From: Chaetoderma sp. LZ-2023a
Lineage: Eukaryota; Mollusca; Caudofoveata; Chaetodermatida; Chaetodermatidae
NCBI GenBank assembly: GCA_034401795.1
Contig: CM067373.1
Location: forward strand, 36,677,443-36,741,442
Direction: 5' to 3'
Length of the DNA stretch: 64,000 nucleotides
The notes under the pieces were generated by a model, which did no database searches, was not told the DNA's origin, and saw only the letters and a program-made list of their open reading frames with translations. Both the position numbers and the translations under genes were made by a program. The first letter of the stretch is position 1. Each line of letters opens with the position of its first letter. Shown one piece after another: positions 10,508 through 21,271 of this stretch.

Positions 10508-10679
10508 CTCTTCTTCTTCGTTTCATTGCCACATCTGCCTTGGAGACAAAGTCTTGGTCCTCTGAAGAGACGAAAACGCTTTGGGATTCACAATGGTCTT
10601 AGACACGTGCCAGGCTTTCCTTTGGGACAATTATAATACGACAATTAAGGGCTAGGATGAAAAATGACTTACTATTACA

Positions 10680-10683
10680 ATCG

Positions 10684-10778
<95 letters not shown>

Positions 10779-10906
10779 ACTGCTACTGCTGCTACTGCTG
10801 CTACTACCACCGCTGGCGCCTGCGCCGCTGCCACCGCCGCCAAACGCCGCCGCCGCTGTTGCTACTACTACTACTGCTGCTACTGCTGCTACTGCTGCTA
10901 CTACTG

Positions 10907-10953
<47 letters not shown>

Positions 10954-10960
10954 ACTACCG
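10680..10960. repeat. Compound CTA/GCT trinucleotide array
   Basis: CTA run (10684-10763), then mixed GCT, CTA and CCG triplets, then a pure GCT run at about 10917-10952. Open frames here are artefacts of the repeat. No LINE sequence adjoins it directly. Confidence 0.97.
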
Positions 10961-11074
10961 AATCATAGAATTATGAATATTACACACATGTAATTATTAC
11001 TGTACTGCAAATACTCTACGACCACAGTCGTTATGTACATTTATATAAAGGGAACTTGAACATGTTTGATTTAA

Positions 11075-11195
11075 TAAATATTCTGTTTAATATTTTGGGG
11101 CTAATATGGCTGGACGCAGATGCTGCCTTAGGTAGCTACAGCGTCCGGTCAAATTAGTTTCCCAAAATATTTTAACAGCTTACCTGTTACCTTGA
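11075..11195. repeat. Diverged hairpin repeat family 1
   Basis: Left arm TTTAATATTTTGGGGCTAAT, stem tip GGACGC paired with GCGTCC, right arm AATTAGTTTCCCAAAATATT, then CAGCTTACCTGTTACC. The arm order and the closing CAGCTTACCTGT match units at 3.2, 3.8 and 36.5 kb. Confidence 0.6.
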
Positions 11196-11213
11196 GGAGA
11201 CTCGCAACTAGTA

Positions 11214-11310
11214 TAAGTCTGCCTGTCTGCCTCCCTACATGTCTGCCTGCCTGCCTTCCTGTCTGCCTGCCTGCCCGCCCGCCTGCGTGTCTCAGTGAGT
11301 GCGTGCATGC
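11214..11310. repeat. CTGC/CTGT tetranucleotide microsatellite
   Basis: Degenerate CTGYCTGC run from about 11218 to 11290, then GCGTGCATGC-type alternating sequence. Confidence 0.9.
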
Positions 11311-11394
11311 GTGCGTGTAAGTGCAATTATTGTATATATGTCTATTTGTACATACCTGCCGTGAATATAATTATATATTATTGTACATAGTGTA

Positions 11395-11455
11395 TATATG
11401 TTTTGAGGGCCTCGGGAACATCAGGCCACTGACGATGTACCCTCTTGAAATAAAG

Positions 11456-11497
<42 letters not shown>
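11395..11497 (+). mobile_element. LINE 3'-end fragment with ATT tail
   Basis: Sequence CTCTTGAAATAAAGATTATT leading into 13 or so ATT units, preceded by GATGTAC. AATAAAG before an ATT microsatellite is the usual 3' end of Jockey/CR1-like LINEs in marine invertebrates. No coding part is attached. Confidence 0.6.
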
Positions 11498-11519
11498 GTG
11501 CACAATTTCATACCAAAAA

Positions 11520-12445
11520 TTTGCTAAATTTCCGGTGATTCAGTTTTCAGTGCCCTATTGTCTGTAGTATGTTTAGTCCCATAAGTTCACCTACATAGAC
11601 TTGAGCCTTAATATACTAGGTATATTCCGAATCTAACAAATTCTAGATTAAATAATTTTATTATGCAAAAATTGGCCTAATGTTGGGGTTTTCGTGCTTT
11701 TCGGTGCCCTACTGTCTGTATGTAATATGGTCGGCTCCAGAACTTCGCTCACATAGACGTAGAGGGATTTGAATACGATAATTATATTGGGAATTAAAAA
11801 GAATTCGACCGTGAAGTAATTTCGTGGTATACGACTTCATCGCGTAAATTTGTTCCAATTTTGGCAGATCTGCTGGTTTTCAATGCCCACCTATTACCTG
11901 TCTGCAATAGGTTTGGCCACATAATTTCACCGATATGGTTAGATACCGATATGAACACGCTAATGAATCTTGAGTTTTCTACCACGTAGTAATTTCGTAA
12001 TATTCAATTTAGTAGCCACGGACAGTTGTCAAATGCCAACAATTTACTATATTCGGTATCAGAATGTCTGTTCTCGATTTGTAATAATTTTTCTTTATAT
12101 ATGGATGTATATAACTCAATATGAGCTAGTGCTTTTGCACAATTCTACCATCAAGTAATCTCATGGTAGGTAGTTACATATTTGCTGTATGGCCCCATTA
12201 TAATATGGTTGGTTCACATTCACCACATTCAGATAGGTGTCCGTATGTCCGAGTAGTGAGATTTAAAACTATCTACCATGAAATAATTTCGGTTAAAATT
12301 TAGGCCGATTCATGCTTTTCTCTACATGCCTTGTAGCCAGTTTTTTAACATAAGGCCATGTAGAACTCACTATGTTCTCGTGCTGTGCGAAATATTGGAA
12401 TAATTCTACCACCAAATATTTATTATAGTAATGTGAAAATATTTC
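11520..12445. repeat. Degenerate tandem repeat with near-palindromic core
   Basis: Units of about 130-175 bp share a core like TACCATGAAGTAATTTCGTG, close to its own reverse complement, at about 11806-11829, 11979-12001, 12145-12170, 12273-12294 and 12405-12430. Between cores recur phrases such as CAGTGCCCTA, TGTCTGTA, ATGGTTAGATA and ACATAG. In the third unit CTACCAT and ATGGTAG pair perfectly around a 12-base loop. No coding capacity. Confidence 0.65.
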
Positions 12446-14530
12446 TATATATCCCATATTATCAGGGTACTACCCTAACATTTGTACATATGGTCAACAA
12501 TATCGTCATCATTACAACGGTTGAGGCCGGTTTTGGCCTTTTTGTCGAGCAAAAATATTTGATTTAATAGTTTGTCACTGTTTCCAGTAAAGATATCGTT
12601 TAATAAGGGACATAGATACGATAGCTAAATGAAACAGATCACGATGTCGTGGCTGTTTCCCACTGGGTCTTCAGTCAGAATGTTTTCTACTATATCATTT
12701 TCGTTGGAGAAAACTAGGTTCACGGTATTGGTTCTATCCTGGCCACTTAACTCTGTTGAAAAGGTTATCTGTCGGTACAGATCGGGGTCCTGTATTGCCT
12801 AAAAAATATACTTGCTTTGTGCATTTCGCTAGCATTGCAGTGTATATTTCACCAATATATTTCCAGGTAATAAGCTCTTCACATCTGTTTAAGAAGGTAT
12901 CAAGATTTAGGTTTAAAATATTCTTTACAGTCTTCTTTAATATGTTTGAATGGGTGTCTGGGTCTGTACAGACACGAATGCGTACATACCGGTGACATGT
13001 TATAATAATAGTCACAGTGTTCATACACGTTTGAAATCTAAACACGCTAGACGCATTCGGATGGTAGGTCTATCCCCTGCATTTGTTTTTTTGTCATGAC
13101 CATTTTATAGCATAATTCTTGAGTGGTATTCTGATTTTTCATTTTTCCCTCCAATTTGCTGGTTTACTGATCATGCGCAGTTGCTATGCTCAGTCGAACT
13201 TGATCGTAGTTAAGCTGGTACCCGACTCCAATTGCTCATAATCACAAGATCATGAGCCAGAGAATCGCCAGCAAGGGAATGAGGAGTTGTTGAAAAAGCC
13301 CGGATGTTGACCTGAGAAGACGCGCTTTTCCACAGTTCCGACTTTTAACTTTAATTTTTTAAAGTTTTAATGTGTTGTTAGCCGTATGGTTGATGTTTAA
13401 TGTCGCCAAAAGAGTATGCTTATTAAGCTGACGTTATCTCGTTCAAGAAACTCGCGACTAATGCAGGAATTTACGTGAACCAGTGCTCTATAAATCTGTC
13501 AAGCTGTCTGCGAGGAAATCCGCCACTTTGATTTTAGCTCACCTGGCGCTATACAAATAAGAACATTTCTAGTTATTTACTTAGCGCAACCCGCTGTTTG
13601 CTTATCCATCATAACTAAGCAACTGCCTATTTAATTGTGCGGGCCTGTGTCGTAGCATATTAAGACTATAAGATAAATCTAGGCGTCTTAGCCTCTAGAA
13701 GCTTTGTACGTGTGTGCTATAATGGCAGCCAGACCAAAATCTTTCATCCCCACGGACCCACATCCATGATATACCAGCATATTACATGTGGCAATAGCAC
13801 TGACTGATGACACAGCTTTCAAGGTAGGATCTAAACTCTTATTGCCATAAGGTGTCTACTCAAAATCGTCAAAGGCATTCGCTGCTGCATGTCATGCTCC
13901 TTCTATCTGACCTTTTCTGCCTGCCTAAGTCAATAGCTTCTAGACATAGCTATCGTGTCTGTAAGTGTGTTGGATGTCGGATCCTACCCAGCACGCGACT
14001 GTCAACTGTACTCACCGATGCATGCTTTGATGACAACCTTGCTTTTAATATGTGCTCAGTAACTCGTTTAACCCATAGGACTAGATCTAGCTGCTCTTAA
14101 CCTGTACAGCTATAAATTATCCTATTTTATGCTTAAACAAACGCTTAGCCTGTGTTCAGAAACTTTTAACCGACCTCCCTGCCATTAGAAAAGTGCCAAT
14201 TCGGTGCTGATTCAAACCCGTAACACACTTTTAGTTATTAACTCTCTTAACTCACCGCCATACCGTCAAGGAACGCTTTTAACTTTTGCATTAATGCTGT
14301 TACTAAATATTTTACCTCATCACCAATCATGACCTTTTAAACCTTTGTGTGGTACCTCCAAGGAACATTTCAGCCGCATTCGATCATATTATTTTACAGA
14401 GTTTACAATGTACACCAAAGTTCCTTTGTCAAACTCTCAATACCAGTAACCGCCAGTGACCAATTAAAAACTTGATCAGCATAATCGCATACCACTATAC
14501 CACAAGAGACAGATCAAATCAAACTAAGCG
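12446..14530. other. No gene seen
   Basis: Open frames of 80-100 codons at 12734-13045 and 13852-14100 lack motifs and overlap in both strands. A short phrase GCTGGTACCCGACTCCAA at 13217-13234 recurs inverted near 29070 and 29160, so part of this stretch is repetitive. Confidence 0.5.
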
Positions 14531-15121
14531 ATGGCAGTTGCACAACCTCAGTGGCACGTTGAGAAGCCACAAGTGTATTCACCACAAATAGTAACAAGAA
14601 ATGCCAAGAAGTATGATCTTAGCAAAGACAAAGCCATTCGGAAGAAAATGATTGCATGTGACAGAGCTGGGCATATTCAAATCGACTGCAAACATGGGAA
14701 TAATTATATATTTACCTTCTCGACCGCAAGCTACGAAGACTTTAGAGCATCACTTTATTGCCACTTTGAAGGTGAAACAGCCCAGAATGTCCGCTTAGTT
14801 GCTGTCAAGAACTACGACAAGTCAAAAGTTGTAAACGTTGATGACTCATGCTCAATCAAGCCGGCGTATGCAGATGGGTCATTAGGTCGCCAGTTATATC
14901 GCTTAGATCTCTACCACACTACCTGTAGAATGGAAGTTAATGGCCATAAATCCCAGCTGTTCTTCGACGAGCTGATGCACATCATGCAGCAAATGGCAAA
15001 TCTCGATAAATATGTTGATCTGAACAAATATATAAAGGAGAAATGCCTGCAGTACCTTAGCATAAGCAACAGAGGGAACGGCTCCCAGAAGCCCCCCCCC
15101 CTCCAGAGTCAGAGGGTATAA
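14531..15121 (+). CDS. PHD-type ORF1, N-terminal domain
   Basis: 196-codon frame from ATG 14531 (MAVAQPQWHVEKPQVYSP). It includes KYDLSKDKAIRKKMIACDRA, NNYIFTFSTASYEDFRASLY and YRLDLYHTTCRMEVNGHKS. It is evenly mixed alpha/beta in appearance, with no zinc motif. A C8 run at 15092-15100 just before the stop is a likely site of the frameshift that separates it from the PHD frame. I recognise it only as the part ahead of a PHD-type ORF1. It could be a nucleic-acid-binding domain; that is not shown by motif. Confidence 0.6.
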   Translation: MAVAQPQWHVEKPQVYSPQIVTRNAKKYDLSKDKAIRKKMIACDRAGHIQIDCKHGNNYIFTFSTASYEDFRASLYCHFEGETAQNVRLVAVKNYDKSKVVNVDDSCSIKPAYADGSLGRQLYRLDLYHTTCRMEVNGHKSQLFFDELMHIMQQMANLDKYVDLNKYIKEKCLQYLSISNRGNGSQKPPPLQSQRV

Positions 15122-15186
15122 AGCAGCCATCACACAAATGCCTTAGCAAAGCTGTCGACTATGGAGAAATACACTCTACAACAGGC

Positions 15187-15948
15187 ATGGCTATAAATAC
15201 TGATCTTGAAGTGTCTACTCTGGCAGTTGCGAACAGTAACACTTCTACGGACCAAGAGAACAACTCAGTCGAATATCCAATCACCACCTTAGACAGAGAG
15301 AAGAAAGGTATAGATGACGCCGTAAGGTCAGCACCCAGCAAGACCGATCCAGCTGATCATTTATGCGTTAGTTCTGACAGAGAAAAGAAAACAGTAGCTC
15401 TCAATCTAGACTCTGCAGCCAGCCAATACACACCATACCTTGGCATAAGCAGCAGCCTAACCATTTTACCAGCTCCTGATAGGAACATGGGAACCTGCGG
15501 CTCATCGTCAAGCAAGAAGCAGAGCGATAATTTACAGCAAGCTCAGCCAGGTCACGCTGCATTTATGGAGAGGCAGCAAATGGAGTCCATGCTATCCCAA
15601 ATTAATGATGTACCCGAAGTCCAGCCTTCAGAATTATGGAAATGCCTTCTTTGTGGAACCCCCATGGTGGGTGTTGACTCAATTGAATGTAGCTTTTTCC
15701 TACAATGGCTTCATGCCACCTGTGAAGGCCTTACGAATCAGGATCTTATCAGCCTATGCAATCCTGCGATTGAATACCAATGCTCTGTCTGCAAGGCTGA
15801 ATTTCAAGCTCAGTCTACTCTAATGTCATCCAACCATGACATACCTATGTCAAAACACAGTTCCTCAACACCCCCTGAACGGTCTCTGTCAGTCCATCAG
15901 GAAGCCGCAACCACAAAAACACTTGACAATGTAGGGCAGAATGGCTGA
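15187..15948 (+). CDS. PHD-type ORF1, PHD finger part
   Basis: 253-codon frame. The zinc finger is at about residues 150-210: WKCLLCGTPM, then SIECSFFLQWLHATCEGLTN, then YQCSVCKAEF. This fits the Cys4-His-Cys3 PHD pattern, with the second pair partly altered (C then F-F-L-Q-W where many have C-x2-C-x4-W). PHD fingers read histone tails, and in LINE ORF1 may help target chromatin; that is inference. The stop at 15946-15948 is followed within 18 bases by the next frame in the same register (15964), so a simple nonsense mutation may separate them. Confidence 0.75.
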   Translation: MAINTDLEVSTLAVANSNTSTDQENNSVEYPITTLDREKKGIDDAVRSAPSKTDPADHLCVSSDREKKTVALNLDSAASQYTPYLGISSSLTILPAPDRNMGTCGSSSSKKQSDNLQQAQPGHAAFMERQQMESMLSQINDVPEVQPSELWKCLLCGTPMVGVDSIECSFFLQWLHATCEGLTNQDLISLCNPAIEYQCSVCKAEFQAQSTLMSSNHDIPMSKHSSSTPPERSLSVHQEAATTKTLDNVGQNG

Positions 15949-15963
15949 CTCCACCAACAGACT

Positions 15964-16548
15964 ATGAGGATTGATGCAACACCTCTCCTCCAGAAAGGTA
16001 GCACCAGCATACCCACCCAAACAGTTCAGCAGGAAAGATCTCAGAAACAGACTAGTGAAACTACACCTACTCCGGTCTATCATGTTGTCGAAGATGTACC
16101 TAATGGCCCTAACCAGGACGGCAACCGTCAGGCCAAAGAGACAAGCCCTACTATACTGAGTGCAATAGAGCAAATCCAGGGAACTGAGCCTCTGAGTGTG
16201 AACATGATTCCGTTGACGAGCATGGTAACTGAGCAGAGAAAAAAGTCTGATCAAGAGAAGAAGGACATCAAAGCAGAGAGAAGGAAGCTGTCGGTATGGC
16301 AACGAAGGCTAGATAAGAAAGAAAAGGAACTGGAAATTCCACCAGGCCGTGTCAAAACATTAACAGTACTGAGTCTAAAATTGGAACGAGAACACCAAGA
16401 GCTGAAGGAAAGCATTAGATTACTGAGGGTTAAGGTGGCAGCCAGCTATCCAGAGAATCTGTTAAATTTTGGTAGCTCTGAACCCTCCCCACCAGCAGAA
16501 CGTAGAAGCTCCCCGGCACACTCTCCAGAACAACACAAACCAAAATAG
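15964..16548 (+). CDS. PHD-type ORF1, coiled-coil part
   Basis: 194-codon frame with a strongly charged helix: SDQEKKDIKAERRKLSVWQR, RLDKKEKELEIP and EREHQELKESIRLLRVKVA, a typical coiled coil. The end is proline- and serine-rich. A sister register (16469-16729) continues NQNSTNSTVEIDIDPDIL, which reads better as ORF1 than the 16548 stop, so a frameshift near 16470-16540 is likely. The homology ends at about 16600 where the nested insertion begins. Confidence 0.65.
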   Translation: MRIDATPLLQKGSTSIPTQTVQQERSQKQTSETTPTPVYHVVEDVPNGPNQDGNRQAKETSPTILSAIEQIQGTEPLSVNMIPLTSMVTEQRKKSDQEKKDIKAERRKLSVWQRRLDKKEKELEIPPGRVKTLTVLSLKLEREHQELKESIRLLRVKVAASYPENLLNFGSSEPSPPAERRSSPAHSPEQHKPK

Positions 16549-16599
16549 TACTAATAGTACAGTAGAAATTGACATTGACCCGGACATTTTGTATAACCG

Positions 16600-16888
16600 A
16601 CAAATATTTTTTTTAATCACTTCGGTATGGCCCAAAATACATCAAAAGAAAAATTCTCCAAAATTCACACATGGGGAAATATGTTTTTTAGAGGAAATTC
16701 AAAATGGCCGCCAAGGCGATGACAAATAACCAGGTAATATGTATTTTGACTCTAAAAACCAGTGTTTTGGTAAGTGTTGTACAGTTTAAAGTATGTCATC
16801 ATCAAAATCACTTGATAAACTACAAATTTAATGCAAACTGAGCGACTGTTGTGAAACACAGCGAACAGGCAGAATGGCTGAAATTTGT
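16600..16888. other. 3' flank of the nuclease pseudogene
   Basis: No coding sequence. It includes ATTCAAAATGGCCGCCAAGG at about 16696-16715. It lies between the break in ORF1 and the stop of the minus-strand pseudogene, so it is probably that gene's 3' flank. Confidence 0.4.
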
Positions 16889-19403
16889 CTATGCATTTTC
16901 ACTTTCAAATTTCGAGCTGTTAAGGCAGTAACCTTCACATTTACAATGTATGCTACAGGGAATGCCTTTCTTGGAGCAACTACACGAGGAACACAGACGT
17001 GTGCTGCTTTTACACTGGCACCTTATATTTAGAAGTAGCTCCGGAGGCGCTGCTGACTTGTCTGTAATGATCGCCGTCACTAATCCTTGTTCTACTGCAT
17101 AACCATACTCTTCTTTCTTTAACACAGTTTTTAGGTGAAGCCATGTGCTTGCTTGGAGATGAACCCGAAGGCTATGGAAGTATGCTGCCCTACGTGTGGG
17201 TGGCATCCTTTCAACTGGTACATGCTTAGGAGAGATGGCAGTCATGTATCTGAGATTGTCTAAGCCAGGACTTATTGATCCAGCACTATACAAAGACTTA
17301 ATGTACTTTTCACCAATAACCATTATATCCGCCTTTGATCTGGAGATGTCGCCAAATGCAAGTACATCTTGTCTGAGGGTTGGTGAAGATTGGATCATTT
17401 TCATATGCTTTACTTTGCCCATGCCATATAAAGCTGATGTCGTGTCACATCCAGACATACTATGGACGAATGGCAGGCACATACACAATAGCTTATGTTG
17501 CTTTTTTGTAGGAAAATATTTGCAGAGGTGCTTGCATGATAGAGGAGTAAGATCAATATGTCTGTATCGTCAGCAACAACTATCGTTGTTCTTTCAGTTC
17601 CTGCCAATTCTAATGCTCTCCTTACAATCACCACATCAGCTGCATCTACATCTACATCTACTGCATGTGCCACCTCAACACCTGCATCTGATAAATGTTT
17701 TGCCAACAGATTTATGGTATTCTGCTTGTTGCGTTTGTTTGATAGAAATCCAGTTTTGTTTCCTGGAACAGGTGTGTTGTCTTGGACAGCTACATCAGGA
17801 GCGCCAACTTGATTAAGCCGTCGTCGCTTCTGTTCTTGATCTTTTGTGGTCTCAGTTTGATAGTTATTAAATATAATGCATACAGGCGCATCAAGCCTCT
17901 GATAATGTACTACTAATGCTACGAATGAGCTACAAACGGTCTCCATTGTTCCAACCTTAGACCATGGTATCCGATGCAAAAGTGTGCAGCCATCAAATAC
18001 TCTTGCAGCTGGCTCTGTTGTCTCTTGCTGTAGCATTGATGTGTTCATTTCAATTATATACTTCGCCAGTTGTGACTTGTGCGATTTCCTCATAGTTCCG
18101 TCATCGTGGAAGAGGGCGGGACATACCGTTGCAAGCTCGTATTCAAAGATCGCTTTGTCTGGAGGTCCTGAAACAGATGCAGTTGACATTAAGTGATGGT
18201 ACAGCTCCTGAGAAGACATATGGACATCTTCATTTCCTACTTTAACTACCTTTCGCATGACAGAAAATGTTGCAGCTTGATCTGCTTTCTTTAGCGTAAT
18301 GTCGCCAAACCTTTTCTCATTTAACTTCTCATGAATTCTTTGACCAATATCAATGGCATCATCGGCAGTAACACGATGGTCTGCAATCATTGGAGGTAAA
18401 GGCGACAACACTTTGTGTAATTGTTGTGCCCTGCAGCAGCAAAGAATGGCAACATTAGTTGTGTCGCCTTTAAATGAAGGAGCCAATTACCAGTACGCTC
18501 AGCCCTGATGAAGAATCGTACAATGGCGACAAACTCCATGAACAACGACCACAATTTACCAGTTCTTGATTTCTCTACGTTTTCCTTCAAATTAGAAACT
18601 TGCTTACATAGGTCTTGCAAATGGTCATTGTCACAAACATCGTCTGCTGAAATATCATGTGACATAATAGCATCGTATAAATTGCGCAGCTCTGACCACA
18701 TATCATCCGTTGACATATGTGTTTGACTTTCACAGCATGTTTCTGTTTCAGTTGTTCGCTCATCCGAAGCATCATCGCTATCAGGATCAACATCACTTTC
18801 TTCATCTTGCAGCTCTGCAAATTCAGATTCACCATATGTACTGCTGGGTGTGTTGTCTGCAGCACTGCCGTGTAGAGAAATTATATCAACATCGGGTTGA
18901 ATTAGCAAAAGATGCAATGCGGCATCTGTAAGGAGGCATGCTCTTAATGTCTTTGTGTAAGCTTTTCCCTCCATTATCCTAGGTAGGGAATTCCTAGCAT
19001 ACACGGTTGCCGACAAATCATCGATCCCACTCCCCTCCATGATCTTACAGCCCGCTCCAAGAAAGGACATTAGTTGGTGGAAGCCACCCAGCCTTATATA
19101 CATGTTCCTAGACTGTGGATGAGTGTCTTGCTTAATTTTGTAGCTTTTTAAGTCCAATGGCTGGTCAAATGTTATGGTTGCGCAACACAGTCCTGCCTTT
19201 AGGGATTGGGACTGCACATACATCATGGTACTATATACAGCTTCATTTGTTCCTGGATTCAAAGGTACCATGGGGTTGTAAACTACTGCTGTGCAGTGGA
19301 AATTGTTGCATGTCGTTATTTCAGACATGGACCCCTGCCAGTTTGGTGGCTGACTTGTGAGAAGGCTAGAGCACAACCACAATGTGTCTAATTGACCGTG
19401 CAT
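16889..19403 (-). pseudogene. FEN/PIN-like nuclease family protein with CXC-like tail, frameshifted
   Basis: Three overlapping minus-strand frames (19403-18387, 18486-17410, 17488-16889) make one protein of roughly 870 residues. N-terminal part: MYIRLGGFHQLMSFLGAGCK, IMEGSGIDDLSATVYA, IMEGKAYTKTLRACLL. Middle: FVAIVRFFIRAERTGNWLLH. Nuclease-like core: VDVDAADVVIVRRALEL, TTIVVADDTDILILLLYHA and FVHSMSGCDTTSALYGMGK, which match acidic motifs of FEN-1/XPG-type PIN-fold nucleases. C-terminus: CQCKSSTRLCSSCSCSKKG, resembling a TSO1/tesmin CXC motif. The family is multi-copy and uncharacterised in cnidarians and molluscs. Frame changes near 18395 and 17500 kill this copy, and the short DDTD to GCDTTS spacing (about 45 residues) suggests a small deletion. 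The start is the first Met at 19403; an earlier exon is possible. Confidence 0.7.
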
Positions 19404-19417
19404 AGCAATAGATAAGT

Positions 19418-19418
<1 letters not shown>

Positions 19419-19465
<47 letters not shown>

Positions 19466-19466
19466 G
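19419..19466 (+). repeat. AAT microsatellite, about 16 units
   Basis: Pure AAT run just upstream (on the minus strand) of the nuclease pseudogene. Confidence 0.97.
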
Positions 19467-20010
19467 CGTTAGGAATATTTATATCATTGACTGCATAGTT
19501 GCGATCAACATGCTGTCCATATGTGTAAATCTCTCCGTCAGACCTTTAAAAAAACTGGCCATACATTGATGTACCATGTTCTGGAATTCACACTCATGTA
19601 TCAAATCATATATGGTTGTTATAGACAGGTTTTACTGATTAATTTTAATTTACATTAGTATGTCTTACAGGTTATTTGACTGGGATCTGTTGTCATATAC
19701 ACAATTGACAATAACAATTGTCAGTAGGTCTAATTTTATAAAATTCTCAACAGATTACCTATTTATGCTAAATATTTTTCACATTTCGTTCCCTAACTTC
19801 AAAGGGTTAAAAATCAGGTTTCCCCAAGTGTGAATTTGTGAGAATTTCTTGTGTGGACTCTGGACAGTCATAAAAAGTGTTTGGAACACACAATCGTCTG
19901 CTATACAAAATATCCGGGTTAGCCTATATTTCTGTTGATTTCTACTGGACTATAACACGAACACTCCAAGTACTTTAGGGGGAGTTCATATATACGTACC
20001 AGCACTATAC
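19467..20010. other. No gene seen
   Basis: AT-rich. No long frame and no motif recognised. Confidence 0.5.
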
Positions 20011-20019
20011 CCACATCTA

Positions 20020-20322
20020 ATGCCTAATAATGTGTCACAGCCTCATCCACATCCAAACACAGGCCACTATGAACTACAGCCCTACCAAAATATGGGTCTG
20101 CCACCGCAGGTGATGCCAGGCTGGAGAGAGCATATACAGGAACAACAACAAATGAACAAGAATGGCACCCTGGAGCAGGGTTGGCATCAACCGTCCCACC
20201 CATTTCCAGTAACAGGGCACCATGCGCAGCAGTTTCACCAAAATACAGGCCTGTCACGATCTATGACGCCTGGCGGGACTCAACATGTGCAGGGACAACA
20301 ACAAAGCAGAACCCCTGTTTAA
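20020..20322 (+). CDS. Gln/Pro-rich ORF1 remnant with internal duplication
   Basis: 100-codon frame. Two similar halves: residues about 9-46 (HPNTGHYELQPYQNMGLPP) and 58-96 (FPVTGHHAQQFHQNTGLSRS), each ending in a Q-rich GREHIQEQQQ or GTQHVQGQQQ type segment. No zinc knuckle remains. Its place ahead of the endonuclease suggests the C-terminus of ORF1. Confidence 0.5.
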   Translation: MPNNVSQPHPHPNTGHYELQPYQNMGLPPQVMPGWREHIQEQQQMNKNGTLEQGWHQPSHPFPVTGHHAQQFHQNTGLSRSMTPGGTQHVQGQQQSRTPV

Positions 20323-20599
20323 GACTATATGTGCGGCCTCAACGTGGCGCAATGGGGTATAACCCACTGGGTGTCAATCCAGACATTTGGAGGGGCTAAC
20401 CAGAGCATTATGCACAACGCTAATGAAATGACACTTGGAGATCGAATCAACCGAAATGGTGCTCGCCCTGTGAGGATCCACCAGGCAGGTGCAGCGCCGG
20501 GCTCTACGCATCGAAGGAGCCCACCCTCAGCTACTGGAGGTACCATCAACTCGTCTTGTGGAGCCAGGGGACCAGGATGGAGAGCTACTGCCAACCGGA

Positions 20600-21245
20600 A
20601 GAGAAGACCAGACCCAAAGAGAACCCCAGTATCAACATCATGCACTGGAACGCAGAAGGGGTTACCAACAAGAAATCAGAGCTCGAATAGTTCCTGTACG
20701 AAAACAACATTGGTATCTGCTGCATCCAAGGGACACACCTGCAAGAAGGAAAACCATTTAAGATCAGAGGTTACCAGATTTTCCGGTGTGATCGAAGAGG
20801 AAGAAAGAAAGGTGGGGTGATCACCTTGGTCCGAAACAGTGTGAACGCCAGCCAGATCAAAACCTTTATGGAAGAGGCAGAATATATCAAGATCAAGGTA
20901 ACAACCAGCAACTCTGTGATTGAAATTATTACTGCCCTAATGACAAGAATCTCTCACTTGACACAATCCAGGCCCCGGACTGCCATTTCCTCTTTGCGGG
21001 AGTCTTTAATAGCCAGTCCCAGAGCTGGGGGGTACAGAACACTTGATAAACGAGGAGAAGACATTGAAGCATGGCAAGATGAAAAGCACCTTTTACTTGT
21101 CAATGATCCCACAGATCAGCCTACCTTCTACTCGCGCCGGTGGCACTCGACAACAATGCCGGACTTGGCATCTTGTACAGAAGACATTCACAGAAACCTC
21201 AGTAGACTGGTCGGATAGCAGTTAGGAGGAAGCGACCACCGCCCG
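20600..21245 (+). pseudogene. APE-type endonuclease of the RNase H LINE
   Basis: Reads across two or three frames: SINIMHWNAEGVTNKKSELE near 20630-20690, IGICCIQGTHLQEGKPFKIR (usual QETH reads QGTH, so the catalytic Glu is lost), GGVITLVRNSVNAS, GYRTLDKRGEDIEAWQDEKH and, beyond a TAG at 21216-21218, QLGGSDHRPSYSLFL (SDH motif). The minus-strand relative at 62.0 kb keeps IQETHLNVN. About 40 residues around the usual GDFN motif are poorly aligned. Confidence 0.75.
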
Positions 21246-21271
21246 TCCTACTCTCTCTTTCTGGAAGTATT

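Larger units (their letters stand above)
14531..16600 (+). mobile_element. CR1-like LINE ORF1 with PHD finger, 5' part of a split element
   Basis: Three consecutive open frames in two registers (14531-15121, 15187-15948, 15964-16548) form one ORF1 of about 670 codons. The order is an N-terminal domain, PHD finger and coiled coil. The matching 3' part of ORF1 appears to be at 24285-25016, followed by ORF2 at 25019-28558. ORF1 proteins with PHD fingers are described for CR1-like non-LTR elements. Confidence 0.7.

Noticed and set aside
16889..19403. The minus-strand nuclease as the integrase or transposase of the surrounding LINE
   Set aside because: It is on the opposite strand, has no DDE catalytic core, and LINEs encode none; it is a separate unit.
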